A stretch of 64,000 bases of DNA from Cerasibacillus sp036516575. GTDB lineage: Bacteria; Bacillota; Bacilli; Bacillales; Amphibacillaceae. The notes beneath the pieces are model-generated. The model saw only the letters and a list, made by a program, of their open reading frames with translations, was not told the DNA's origin and made no database searches. This document shows positions 33,830-43,100 of this stretch, piece after piece (position 1 is the stretch's first letter; each line of letters starts with the position of its first letter). The translations under genes and the position numbers were made by a program. Where the stretch lies: the NCBI RefSeq assembly GCF_036516575.1, contig NZ_DATBTY010000080.1, positions 8,698 to 72,697 of the forward strand. The letters run 5' to 3'.

Positions 33830-34654
33830 TTGAAAAAACTAATTTCTTATATTTATTTATGTCTATTATTAATCGGTTGTCAATCAGAAACGAATTTAAA
33901 TGAAAAACATGAATCTGTTAAACATAGTGATTTATCAACTGAACAGCAACCTAAACAAACTAAACAGAATCAAGAAGAGAAAAATAAATACGTTGAACGA
34001 GATAATGAGGATGACGTTCAAGCCACACACCGTGTTGATGAACATAATTGGTATATCCGACCTTTAAATGAAAAGGCAAACGAACGAGTCGTGTTGTTAA
34101 CGATTGATGATGCACCAGACCAATATGCTTTAGAAATGGCCTATATGTTAAAAGAACAAAATGCAGGTGCGATATTTTTTGTTAATGGACATTTTTTAGA
34201 GACTAAAGAACAGAAGGAAATTTTGAAACAAATTCATCAAATGGGATTTGTTATAGGAAATCATACGTATAGTCATGCTCGCTTACCCGATATAAGTGAG
34301 GAGAAGCAAAGAGAAGAAATAATACGTGTTAATGATATTGTAGAAGAGATTACAGGAGAAAGACCAACATTTTTCCGTGCACCATTTGGGGCGAATACTG
34401 ATTTTTCTAAGCAAGTTGTTGCAGAGGAAAATATGATTATAATGAACTGGTCCTACGGATATGATTTTTTACCGGAATATATGGAAAAAGCTAAACTGAC
34501 CCATATCATGTTAGAAACGGAATTTCTAAATAACGGTGCTAATTTACTCATGCATGATCGCAAGTGGACAAAAGAGGCATTAGAAGATATTGTCATCGGA
34601 TTACGCGAAAAAGGTTATGAAATCTTAGCCCCACATTATCTGCAAGTGAAATGA
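33830..34654 (+). CDS. polysaccharide deacetylase (NodB domain) lipoprotein
   Basis: A 274-aa lipoprotein (lipobox LIGC, Cys17) with a Gln/Lys/Glu-rich spacer of about 50 residues and a carbohydrate esterase 4 domain (about 80-270). Motifs are TIDDAP (catalytic and metal Asp), HTYSHARLPDI (the two metal His) and RAPFGAN. Such enzymes remove N-acetyl groups from peptidoglycan or other wall glycans outside the cell. The start is TTG. It is a separate unit between the ABC pair and the SR1 locus. Confidence 0.88.
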   Translation: MKKLISYIYLCLLLIGCQSETNLNEKHESVKHSDLSTEQQPKQTKQNQEEKNKYVERDNEDDVQATHRVDEHNWYIRPLNEKANERVVLLTIDDAPDQYALEMAYMLKEQNAGAIFFVNGHFLETKEQKEILKQIHQMGFVIGNHTYSHARLPDISEEKQREEIIRVNDIVEEITGERPTFFRAPFGANTDFSKQVVAEENMIIMNWSYGYDFLPEYMEKAKLTHIMLETEFLNNGANLLMHDRKWTKEALEDIVIGLREKGYEILAPHYLQVK

Positions 34655-34710
34655 CAGAGTGATAAATAAATCTTAATGTGACACACTAAATAGAATTTAA
34701 TCATATAATA

Positions 34711-34719
34711 TGTTATACT
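34711..34719 (+). promoter_or_regulatory. extended -10 promoter of the SR1-like RNA
   Basis: TGTTATACT is a perfect extended -10 motif within a 17-base string (34706-34722) that recurs exactly before ftsW. Transcription would start near 34726. A GTGACA-like -35 lies too far (spacing above 20), so dependence on the extended -10 is inferred. Confidence 0.55.
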
Positions 34720-34725
34720 AATGGA

Positions 34726-34912
34726 AGATTAATGTTGATGATTAAAGGAGAGGTAAAAGTGGGGACAATCATCTGCAAAGAATGCCAAAAAATTGTTGAG
34801 CACTACGAGACAAATAAAGTCACGACACTTTACGGTCAATGTAGCAAATGTCAAACCAAAAATAAATGAGATAACTCTTTGCACATCAGTTTTATTAATG
34901 ATGTGCTTTTTT
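34726..34912 (+). ncRNA. sr1: SR1-type dual-function regulatory RNA
   Basis: A predicted transcript of about 187 nt from the extended -10 promoter to the terminator at 34881-34912. It lies downstream of pdhD and contains the SR1P reading frame. In B. subtilis, SR1 (about 205 nt, repressed by CcpN and CcpA) lies between pdhD and speA, base-pairs with ahrC mRNA to block its translation, and encodes SR1P. The coding part is well supported here; that the RNA also base-pairs with ahrC is inferred from homology. No speA follows. Confidence 0.7.
34759..34869 (+). CDS. sr1p: SR1P, GapA-binding small peptide
   Basis: A 36-aa peptide starting with GTG after AAAGGAGAGG. The sequence MGTIICKECQ...TLYGQCSKCQTKNK matches SR1P of B. 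subtilis (39 aa) at the start and around VTTLYGQC. Two CxxC pairs (Cys6/9 and Cys28/31) suggest a zinc ribbon. SR1P binds the glycolytic GapA and promotes its interaction with RNase J1; rnjA is in this same window. It is too short for standard gene calling. Confidence 0.85.
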   Translation: MGTIICKECQKIVEHYETNKVTTLYGQCSKCQTKNK

Positions 34913-34914
34913 AA
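34881..34914 (+). terminator. terminator of the SR1-like RNA
   Basis: Stem GCACATCA (34881-34888) with TGATGTGC (34899-34906), followed by six Ts. Confidence 0.88.
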
Positions 34915-35097
34915 TAAAATTTAATGTTTTGTGTCATGATCGAGCGGGTATTATATAATAAACTAAACGCATATCGAACAAAATGATTGGCATATGTATT
35001 AGTAAGAAAACAACATTCGGAATATTGATTGAATGAAGGCGCATATAGAGTTATAACTCCCTTCGTAATAAATAAAAATGAAAGGATGTGGATCATA

Positions 35098-35295
35098 ATG
35101 AAATTTGTTTTAGATACATTGCGTCAGGAAGAAGGAAAAGAAAGGGTGCTACGAATGGAAATTGATTATGAATTATTAACTCTATATGATGCCTTACAAA
35201 CAAACGATATAACGATGATTGTTAAAGCTAAAGAACGTTTAACAAAACTAACTCGAGAGCTTATTGATATTGAACAAAGATTGCAATCAGGGTGA
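35098..35295 (+). CDS. ykzI: YkzI-like small protein
   Basis: A 65-aa, highly charged helical protein (MKFVLDTLRQEEGKERVLRM...) of unknown function. I assign it to YkzI mainly because it lies just before suhB, as ykzI does in B. subtilis; sequence recognition is weaker. AAAGGATGTGG lies upstream of the ATG. It ends at a strong terminator and is therefore separate from suhB. Confidence 0.65.
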   Translation: MKFVLDTLRQEEGKERVLRMEIDYELLTLYDALQTNDITMIVKAKERLTKLTRELIDIEQRLQSG

Positions 35296-35301
35296 AAAAC
35301 G

Positions 35302-35336
35302 GACTCCGCTTCATTTTTTGAAGCGGAGTCTTTTTG
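35302..35336 (+). terminator. terminator of ykzI
   Basis: Perfect stem GACTCCGCTTCA (35302-35313) with TGAAGCGGAGTC (35319-35330), then TTTTT. Confidence 0.92.
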
Positions 35337-35407
35337 TTTACGTGCAAATAGTTGCATACGGTTGTTCGGCATAAGATAATGTTATTAAGTAGAAAAGAGG
35401 GATAGGA

Positions 35408-36220
35408 ATGGAGACAATCGGTCGAAACGAGATATTTTCACAAGCGAAAGAGTGGATATTTGAAGCTGGACAATATATCCGATCGAAAATGTATAAAGAA
35501 CATCAAATATCTACAAAATCGAATCCAAATGACTTAGTAACTGAACTTGACCGTGACACTGAAATAATGTTGACAAATAATATTCGAAAAACATATCCTA
35601 ATCACTTGATAATAAGTGAAGAAGGTTATGGTGATAAACTTTCTCGCCTAGATGGAACGGTATGGATTATAGACCCAATAGATGGAACGATGAATTTTGT
35701 TCATCAAAAGCAAAACTTTGCTATATCCATTGGTATTTACCATAATCAAATTGGTGAGATTGGCCTCATTTACGATGTTATAGGTAATGTATTATATTCC
35801 GCCAAACGAGGAGAAGGAGCATTTAAAAATGACCAGCCATTAAAGCAATTAGACAAGGACGTATCTTTAGATAAGGCTATAATAGCTATGAATCATTTTT
35901 GGTTATGTGAAAATCATTTAGTATGCGAACAGACAATGCAGAAATTTGTCCGAAACATTCGTGGTACGAGAACATATGGTTCAGCAGCGTTAGAGTTTGC
36001 TTATGTTGCAGAGGGGATATTGGATGGTTATCTTGCCCTTAGACTATCACCATGGGATATTGCCGCAGGTATTGTTATTGTCAATGAGGTAGGCGGGGTG
36101 ACAACAACGATTGATGGTGAACCATTAAATATGTTAACTAAGAATCCAATTTTAACGTGTAACCCGGCGATTCAAAAAGAAATAATTGACTATATTAAAA
36201 AAGGAAGAAAAGTGACTTAA
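35408..36220 (+). CDS. suhB: inositol monophosphatase family protein SuhB (YktC)
   Basis: A 270-aa Mg-dependent phosphatase. Metal-binding motifs are SEEGYG (Glu), IDPIDGTMNFVH (Asp cluster) and SPWDIAAGIVIVNEVGG near the C-terminus. The usual substrate is myo-inositol monophosphate or a related sugar phosphate. The neighbour matches B. subtilis ykzI-yktC order. GAGGGATAGG precedes the ATG. Its stop is inside the left arm of a terminator shared with ylaF. Confidence 0.93.
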   Translation: METIGRNEIFSQAKEWIFEAGQYIRSKMYKEHQISTKSNPNDLVTELDRDTEIMLTNNIRKTYPNHLIISEEGYGDKLSRLDGTVWIIDPIDGTMNFVHQKQNFAISIGIYHNQIGEIGLIYDVIGNVLYSAKRGEGAFKNDQPLKQLDKDVSLDKAIIAMNHFWLCENHLVCEQTMQKFVRNIRGTRTYGSAALEFAYVAEGILDGYLALRLSPWDIAAGIVIVNEVGGVTTTIDGEPLNMLTKNPILTCNPAIQKEIIDYIKKGRKVT

Positions 36221-36245
36221 AAAAATCAAGTCACTTGCTTCTTTT
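36210..36245. terminator. terminator shared by suhB and ylaF
   Basis: Stem AAGTGACTT (36210-36218) with AAGTCACTT (36228-36236). The stop codons of both convergent genes fall within or beside the arms. T-rich sequence follows on the plus strand. Confidence 0.65.
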
Positions 36246-36404
36246 TTGTTTGATAGAGATTCCAACTCCCATAAACATAAAACCTAATAATATTAATCCT
36301 ATGACCATCCAAATATTTTGTAAAGAAATACCGATGGCAGCACCGATAAACATGAAGATAACAAGCATAGCTAACAATAGCATTGGAAAATCAATCTTCT
36401 TCAC
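36231..36404 (-). CDS. ylaF: YlaF-like DUF5325 small membrane protein
   Basis: A 57-aa protein with two transmembrane segments (about 7-27 and 31-51) and a basic tail (IKQKRSK). It starts with GTG, with GAGGTG 7 nt upstream. It resembles DUF5325 proteins such as YlaF, and the position near ylaH supports this. Function is unknown. typA (ylaG), normally between ylaF and ylaH, is absent, and ylaF points away from ylaH. Confidence 0.72.
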   Translation of the reverse strand: MKKIDFPMLLLAMLVIFMFIGAAIGISLQNIWMVIGLILLGFMFMGVGISIKQKRSK

Positions 36405-36575
36405 CACTCAACACCTCTATTATGTTAAAAGAAACTCTATATCTTGGTTTAGTATATATGAAAAATTAATTAGAAGCAAAAGCGCAGATTGAAATAATAG
36501 ATTTTAGTTAAAATACTGAAGAAAAAATGCTATGATGAGGGAAGTTAAATGAGTATTTTGTAGAGGAGAACATGT

Positions 36576-36887
36576 ATGTATATGAATAGTATTATTTTCG
36601 ATTATATCCTGAATTCATACGGAGATCAGCATATGTATTGGACATTATATGTATTAAATTTAATATTTGGTGCGATTTCCTATAAACTCGGTTTTGCTCG
36701 TAAATTATCACTAGGGAAAAATATCATTGTTTATATCTTGCTAGCTATTGGTATGATGGTCGTAACCGTGTTTAGTATTTTTCAATTACCGATTACCGAG
36801 AGCTTAATTATTACAACCATTGTCCTAGCCATTTATCGCTTCCGCTTACATTACCAACGAGATAAAAAACAAGAAAATCCTAATTGA
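36576..36887 (+). CDS. ylaH: YlaH-like membrane protein
   Basis: A 103-aa protein with three transmembrane segments and the family pattern YKLGFARKLSLGKNIIVYILLAIG, as in B. subtilis YlaH. Function is unknown. AGAGGAGAA precedes the ATG by 6 nt. It ends with a charged tail and a bidirectional terminator shared with ylaJ. Confidence 0.85.
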   Translation: MYMNSIIFDYILNSYGDQHMYWTLYVLNLIFGAISYKLGFARKLSLGKNIIVYILLAIGMMVVTVFSIFQLPITESLIITTIVLAIYRFRLHYQRDKKQENPN

Positions 36888-36892
36888 AATGA

Positions 36893-36921
36893 AAACGAGC
36901 TAGTGGTCTAGCTCGTTTTTT
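36893..36921. terminator. bidirectional terminator between ylaH and ylaJ
   Basis: Stem AAACGAGCTAG with CTAGCTCGTTT around TGGT, with a six-T run on the plus strand. Confidence 0.88.
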
Positions 36922-36925
36922 ATCT

Positions 36926-37513
36926 TTATTGATTTTTTTCACGGTTTGATTGCTCATCTTGTATGTCATCTAATTCTTTCTGTTCGTTTTCCGGTAAGAT
37001 GTTTTTGTTTTGATCTGGTTCGGACGGTTCTTGTTGTGGTGTCGGTGCGTCTGGCATATAACGTCCAATGATAGCGGCGAGTTCTTCAATAATTCCTTGA
37101 ACCGGATATCCTTCGTCTATTTTCTCTCTCATATTCACTAAACGCTGATTGATATCTGCATCAGCAATCACGACTGCGGTCTTACCATAAGGATCATTTC
37201 TTAACGCTTCTGACACCGTATATTTTACTGAACCAACTCGTGAACGATCAAGATTTTTATCAACATCAATACCGACAACGGCATACGGTCCTACAACAAG
37301 AGCTGTAGCATTCTCCACTTGTGGTGATTGGATAGCAACATCCCTAAGATGGTTAGCAATCTCCGTATTTGTTTTACTTTGTTCGTTCGGTTTACTTGAC
37401 TGTTCGACTTGTAAAAAGCGTTGGTTTTCATCGCTTAACGTATTTGGATTTCCTTCATTAAGGCACCCCGAAAGAAATATGAGACAGAGCAGTAAAATGA
37501 AGCGAATTTTCAT
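36926..37513 (-). CDS. ylaJ: YlaJ, YhcN/YlaJ family sporulation lipoprotein
   Basis: A 195-aa lipoprotein (lipobox LSGC, Cys17). The domain at about 50-150 contains ATALVVGPYAVVGIDVD and SVKYTVSEALRNDPYGKTAVVIADAD, typical of YlaJ. A Pro/Gln/Glu-rich tail follows. It is the second member of this family in the window; the other leads the spoVA operon. Its B. subtilis relative is expressed in the forespore. GGAGGGTG lies upstream of the ATG. Confidence 0.9.
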   Translation of the reverse strand: MKIRFILLLCLIFLSGCLNEGNPNTLSDENQRFLQVEQSSKPNEQSKTNTEIANHLRDVAIQSPQVENATALVVGPYAVVGIDVDKNLDRSRVGSVKYTVSEALRNDPYGKTAVVIADADINQRLVNMREKIDEGYPVQGIIEELAAIIGRYMPDAPTPQQEPSEPDQNKNILPENEQKELDDIQDEQSNREKNQ

Positions 37514-37598
37514 TTCGCACCCTCCTATTTAGACAATGAAATGACTGTTCTTAGTCTAAGTGAAAGGTGCTAAATTATACGAAAAATATTTCAGTCTC

Positions 37599-38093
37599 TT
37601 ATTTAATAATGATTTTTTTAATTCCTTGTATTGGATTGTCTTTGTTTGACCCATCCTTATAATATAGATGAACAGGGCCTTTTTCTGGTACAGGTTTTCC
37701 GTCAACAGCAAATAGCAGATAAGATTTTTGTAACTTACTTAATGGAATGTCAACGCTTCCGTCATCAGTAACAAGCTCAGCCTCTGTGGCATCTCTTTTA
37801 ACTTCAGCATATTCAATGAAATGATGGAGTGGCATCACCCAGGAATGTCTTAATGCTTCTTCACGTTCCTTTTTTGAAAGACTTTTATTTACGGGTGGTT
37901 TGATATGTTCATGATGATACCAGTCATTATCATAACCTCTAACAGTTCTTTTTAGTTTTTCTTCTTCTGATTCCCCCATTTGTTCTACGCCACGAAGGGC
38001 TTCGTCTAATAAAATTTTACGATCGTCAAAAATCCATACAGATGAATCTAATGTAATCGGATATGTAACACTTCCAGTAATTGGAATAATCAA
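37599..38093 (-). CDS. ylaL: YlaL-like protein of unknown function
   Basis: A 164-aa soluble protein beginning MIIPITGSVTYPITLDSSVWIFDDRK. I recognise no catalytic motif. The position between ylaJ and ylaN suggests YlaL, which is also uncharacterised, so the name rests mainly on synteny. The start is TTG with AAAGGTGG 8 nt upstream. ylaK, normally between ylaJ and ylaL, is absent. Confidence 0.7.
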   Translation of the reverse strand: MIIPITGSVTYPITLDSSVWIFDDRKILLDEALRGVEQMGESEEEKLKRTVRGYDNDWYHHEHIKPPVNKSLSKKEREEALRHSWVMPLHHFIEYAEVKRDATEAELVTDDGSVDIPLSKLQKSYLLFAVDGKPVPEKGPVHLYYKDGSNKDNPIQGIKKIIIK

Positions 38094-38318
38094 TTATAAT
38101 TCCACCTTTCTATTTCACTCGTATTTAGAATAACAAACATCTCCCTAAATATCACGAAACAACTATTCCGTTCATTACAATTAACGGATTTTCATTTGCA
38201 TTTTAACAATGCAAGCGATAAGATAAAGATATGATTTATGTTTCGTTATTAACGAATGGGATAATTTTACTTTTATACAAGTTTGTAACGCTAAGTTATA
38301 ATGGAGGGGATTTATGTG

Positions 38319-38600
38319 ATGCCTGAGTTAACGATAAATTATCGTGAGAAAGCTCGTGCCCTTCTTGAGGCGGATGCTGAGAAGATTTTGCGGCTTATAA
38401 AGGTTCAAATAGATAATTTAACGATGCCACAGTGTCCATTATATGAAGAAGTATTGGATACCCAAATGTTCGGACTATCAAGAGAAATTGACTTTGCTGT
38501 TCGCCTGAATCTAATAGAGGAAAGCGAAGGGAAAGCGTTGTTAGATAATTTAGAAATGGAATTAAACATTTTACATGAGAAAGCACAGAAATCTGACTAA
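38319..38600 (+). CDS. ylaN: YlaN family (UPF0358) protein
   Basis: A 93-aa helical protein matching YlaN: YREKARALLEADAEKILRLI, then QCPLYEEVLDTQMFGLSREIDFAVRLNLI. YlaN is needed in B. subtilis under iron limitation and has been reported to bind the iron regulator Fur. The ATG at 38301 overlaps the GGAGGGG ribosome site; ATG at 38319 is preferred. ftsW follows at 340 bases, as in B. subtilis. Confidence 0.92.
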   Translation: MPELTINYREKARALLEADAEKILRLIKVQIDNLTMPQCPLYEEVLDTQMFGLSREIDFAVRLNLIEESEGKALLDNLEMELNILHEKAQKSD

Positions 38601-38618
38601 AGTGCTTAGATAATTAAT

Positions 38619-38658
38619 TAAACTTTGCCTATTTCGGAATTGGGCAAGGTTTTTTTTA
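38619..38658 (+). terminator. terminator of ylaN
   Basis: RNA stem AACUUUGCCUA with UGGGCAAGGUU (two G-U pairs), then eight Ts. Confidence 0.85.
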
Positions 38659-38790
38659 ATCAATATGGCTGAATCACTTGCAAACATTTTACTAAAGACT
38701 AGCAAAATAATAAATAAAGTATATGCTTTTTTCTTACATAGAATTGTGAAAAAAGAAGTCGTTAGTTTTAATTTTTTTCATTGATAATCA

Positions 38791-38888
38791 TGGTATAATA
38801 GCGTATAAGTTCAACCTAAATGAAATTGAAATTTTAATTGATGTATCTGCAATTTAATATGTTATACTAATATTAAATGTGCTATACT
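38791..38888 (+). promoter_or_regulatory. three extended -10 elements upstream of ftsW
   Basis: TGGTATAAT (38791-38799), TGTTATACT (38860-38868) and TGCTATACT (38880-38888) all fit the extended -10 consensus. The last two are 20 bases apart within a direct repeat. Multiple promoters would suit ftsW, but start sites are unproven. The rest of the 280-base gap is AT-rich without visible genes. Confidence 0.5.
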
Positions 38889-38940
38889 AATTAAAATTTC
38901 TCTTTCACGATGATAGTTTTAATGGGTCGGAGAGATGCAC

Positions 38941-40131
38941 ATGTTTAAAAAACTAAAGAATTATGATTATATCTTAATGTTTTCACCGATTGTATTGGCT
39001 AGCTTTGGGATTATTATGATTTATAGTGCTAGTATGGTAACAGCGGTAGTAGAAGGTCATGAAAGCACTTACTATTTAGTGAAGCAAGCTCAATGGTTTG
39101 TTATAAGTTTGGTAGGATTTATCCTGTTTTCAGTGATTCCTTATAAGAAATATGAAAAGTATATGGTATGGAATGTCGTCATTGCTTTAGCTATGTTGTT
39201 AGGCGTGTTGCTTTTTGGAACATCACGAGGCAATGCAACAAGATGGATATCGGTTGGTCCAGTTTTGATCCAGCCTGCTGAATTTGTAAAATTAGGTATC
39301 ATTTTGTATTTAGCTTCTGTATATTCGAAAAAACAACATTATATTGATGATTTTAGGAAAGGGGTACTTCCGCCCTTAATTCTAACCGCGTTTATTTTGG
39401 CATTAATTGTGCTACAGCCAGATATCGGTTCGGCAGTGACGACGTTTCTCGTTGCCTGCGCCATTATATTTAGTTCGGGGATGCGTTATAAACATATTAT
39501 TTTACTTGGGTTTGTAAGCATTTTAGTTGTTGCCGCTGCTATCCCATCCATGGTTACAGAAGAAAGAATTTCCAGATTTACAGGTGCATATCAACCATTT
39601 GCCGATCCGGAAAATGCTGGACACCATTTGATACAATCTTATCTAGCAATTGGTGGAGGAGGAATAACTGGGGAGGGATTAGGTCAAAGTGTCCAGAAAT
39701 TAGGGTTTTTATTTGGAGCTCATACAGACTTTATTATGGCTGTTATTGCTGAGGAACTCGGAACAATAGGTGTATTACTTGTTCTCGGGTTACTCGCACT
39801 TATTGTGTTGCGTGGACTCTATGTGTCACTAAAATGTCGTGATAGTTTTGGCGCCCTAATAGCTGTAGGCATATCTTCTATGATTGGTATACAAACGTTT
39901 ATTAATCTCGGTTCAATCAGTGGGATCTTACCTATTACAGGGATAACTTTACCTTTTGTTAGTTATGGAGGATCTTCTTTGTTAATTTTAATGGTTTCTA
40001 TGGGAATATTGAATAATATTGCGTCTACATTAAAGAAAGATGAACAAGATTCCGCCGATAGTAAACCAGTTCAACATGTACAGAATAATAAATTTGTCAC
40101 TTATAGAGGGGGAAGAAAATGGTCAAGTTAA
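38941..40131 (+). CDS. ftsW: FtsW/RodA/SpoVE family peptidoglycan polymerase
   Basis: A SEDS glycosyltransferase of about 396 aa with ten membrane helices that polymerises lipid II at the division site with a partner class B PBP. Signature segments are GNATRWISVGPVLIQPAEFVKL, the large loop around QSYLAIGGGG, and ITGITLPFVSYGGSS. Synteny between ylaN and pycA supports FtsW over RodA or SpoVE. ATG at 38935 touches GGAGAG; ATG at 38941 is preferred. Its 3' end overlaps pycA by 13 nt. Confidence 0.92.
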   Translation: MFKKLKNYDYILMFSPIVLASFGIIMIYSASMVTAVVEGHESTYYLVKQAQWFVISLVGFILFSVIPYKKYEKYMVWNVVIALAMLLGVLLFGTSRGNATRWISVGPVLIQPAEFVKLGIILYLASVYSKKQHYIDDFRKGVLPPLILTAFILALIVLQPDIGSAVTTFLVACAIIFSSGMRYKHIILLGFVSILVVAAAIPSMVTEERISRFTGAYQPFADPENAGHHLIQSYLAIGGGGITGEGLGQSVQKLGFLFGAHTDFIMAVIAEELGTIGVLLVLGLLALIVLRGLYVSLKCRDSFGALIAVGISSMIGIQTFINLGSISGILPITGITLPFVSYGGSSLLILMVSMGILNNIASTLKKDEQDSADSKPVQHVQNNKFVTYRGGRKWSS

Positions 40132-43100
40132 ATCGATTAAAGAAAATTATGGTCGCTAACCGTGGGGAAATTGCTATTCGTATTTTTAGAGCATGTGCAG
40201 AGTTAAATATTCGTACGGTCGCTATTTATTCAAAAGAAGATACAGGATCCTATCATCGATATAAGGCAGATGAAGCCTATCTCATTGGTGAGGGGAAAAA
40301 ACCAATCGATGCCTATCTCGATATTGAAGGTATTATAGAAATTGCCAAACAAGTAGATGTCGATGCAATCCATCCAGGATATGGCTTCTTATCAGAAAAT
40401 ATTGAGTTTGCGAAACGCTGTGAAGAAGAAGGAATCGTCTTTATCGGGCCAAAAAGTGAACATTTACATATGTTCGGTGATAAAGTGCGTGCCAGAACAC
40501 AAGCAATTCATGCAGGCATACCCGTTATTCCAGGAAGTGATGGCCCTGTTCATTCCGTTGAAGAAGTTGAAGCGTTTGGAAAAGAACATGGCTATCCAAT
40601 TATTATAAAGGCAACTTTAGGTGGCGGCGGCCGCGGTATGCGGATTGTACGAAATGAGAATAATTTAAAAGCAGCCTATGAACGAGCGAAATCAGAAGCT
40701 AAAGCGGCATTTGGTAACGATGAAGTTTATGTCGAAAAGCTTATTGAAAACCCGAAACATATCGAGGTGCAAATCATAGGTGACGAGGAAGGTAATATCG
40801 TTCATTTATATGAGCGAGATTGTTCGATTCAGCGTCGCCACCAAAAACTTGTCGAGGTCGCACCTAGTATATCGATTACCGAAACATTACGGCATAAGAT
40901 TTGTGATGCGTCGGTCCAACTTATGAAACATGTTGGCTATGTAAATGCAGGAACTGTCGAGTTTTTAGTGACAGGATCTGAATTTTACTTTATAGAGGTT
41001 AATCCACGTGTTCAAGTTGAACATACGATAACAGAAATGATAACTGGGATTGATATCGTTCAAACACAGATTAAAGTTGCCGATGGACATCCATTACATA
41101 GTTCTGTTGTCGATATTCCACATCAAAAAGATATAAAAACATGGGGTTATGCCGTTCAATCACGGGTAACAACAGAGGATCCACTTAATAATTTTATGCC
41201 AGATACAGGAAAAATTAATGTCTATCGTTCAGGTGGTGGATTTGGAGTACGATTGGATGCAGGAAATGGTTTTCAAGGGGCCGAAATTTCTCCTTATTAT
41301 GATTCACTTTTGGTTAAAGTATCGACTTGGGCGCTTAGTTTTGAACAAGCTGTTCAAAAAATGGTCCGTAATTTACGTGAATTCCGAATTCGTGGCATAA
41401 AAACGAATATCCCATTTTTAGAGAACGTTATGCTTCATGAGAAGTTTTTATCTGGAGAGTATAACACAACATTTGTAGATGAAAGCCCAGAACTATTTGT
41501 ATTTCCTAAACGGAAAAACCGTGGAACAAAGATGTTAACATATATTGCCGATACAACGGTTAATGGATTTGAAGGATTGACTAAGGAAGAAAAACCACAT
41601 TTTGATCCGCTGCCAATACCAAAGCAAACTAATTCACTTCCATTTCAAAATGGAACGAAGCAGATATTGGATGAACATGGTCCAGAAGGTGTTGCCAGAT
41701 GGATGAAAGAGCAGTCGGAAGTATTGTTTACAGATACAACTTTCCGCGATGCACATCAATCGTTACTAGCAACACGTATCCGTACGAAGGATTTAGTTAA
41801 TATAGCTGAACCTACTGCAAAGTTATTACCGAATCTATTTTCAGTTGAGATGTGGGGTGGAGCAACTTTCGATGTAGCTTACCGTTTCTTGAAAGAAGAC
41901 CCTTGGGAAAGGTTGCTGAAATTACGTAAAAAAATGCCAAACATACTTTTCCAAATGCTATTACGAGCAAGTAATGCCGTCGGATATAAGAACTATCCAG
42001 ATAATTTAATTGAACAATTTGTATCAAAAAGTGCACATGCAGGTATTGATGTCTTCCGTATTTTCGATAGCTTAAACTGGGTTGATAATATGGTTCCTGC
42101 TATTAAAGCAGTTCGGGAAAGTGGAAAAATAGCTGAGGCATCAATCTGTTACACAGGGGATATACTTGATTCATCGAGAAGTAAATATGATCTATCTTAT
42201 TATAAGGATTTAGCTAAACAATTAGAAGCTAATGGTGCCCATATTCTCGGAATTAAAGATATGGCAGGTTTATTAAAACCAGAAGCGGCATACCAGCTTA
42301 TTACAGCTCTCAAAGAAACGGTTGATTTGCCAATCCATTTACACACGCATGATACTAGCGGAAATGGGATATTAACATACAAACGCGCAATAGATGCCGG
42401 TGTTGATGCAGTAGATGTCGCATGTAGTTCAATGGCTGGCTTAACGTCACAACCAAGTGCGCAATCATTAGTTTACGCACTTGGTGGCTCAAAGCGACAG
42501 CCAAATATGAATATTGAAGCATATGAAGTATTGTCACAATACTGGCATCATGTAAGAGATTATTATAAGCCGTTTGAAAGTGGGATGAACTCTCCACATA
42601 CTGAAATATACATGCATGAAATGCCAGGTGGTCAATATAGTAATTTGCAACAACAAGCAAAAGCAGTCGGACTAGGTGACCGATGGAATGAAGTAAAAAC
42701 GATGTATCGCCGTGTAAATGATATGTTTGGAGACCTTGTTAAGGTCACACCGTCATCGAAGGTTGTCGGTGATATGGCACTATTCATGGTGCAAAATAAT
42801 TTAACAGAAGATGACGTCTATGAGAAAGGTGAAACAATAGACTTTCCAGATTCGGTCATCGAGTTTTTCCAAGGTTATCTTGGTCAGCCGTACCAAGGTT
42901 TCCCTCAAGAACTACAGCGAATTATATTAAAAGGGAAAGAGCCGATTACAAAGCGGCCTGGGGAATTGTTAGAACCGGTTGACTTCAAACAGATGAGGGA
43001 CACGCTCTTTAAGCAATTGGACCGTCAAGTGACGAGTTTCGACTTAATTGCACATGCACTTTACCCGAAAGTATTTATGGACTATCATAAATTCCAACAA

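Noticed and set aside
36235..36492. 85-codon plus-strand open frame after suhB
   Set aside because: It overlaps the minus-strand ylaF gene, which has a ribosome site, two membrane helices and a family match; the plus frame has none of these.
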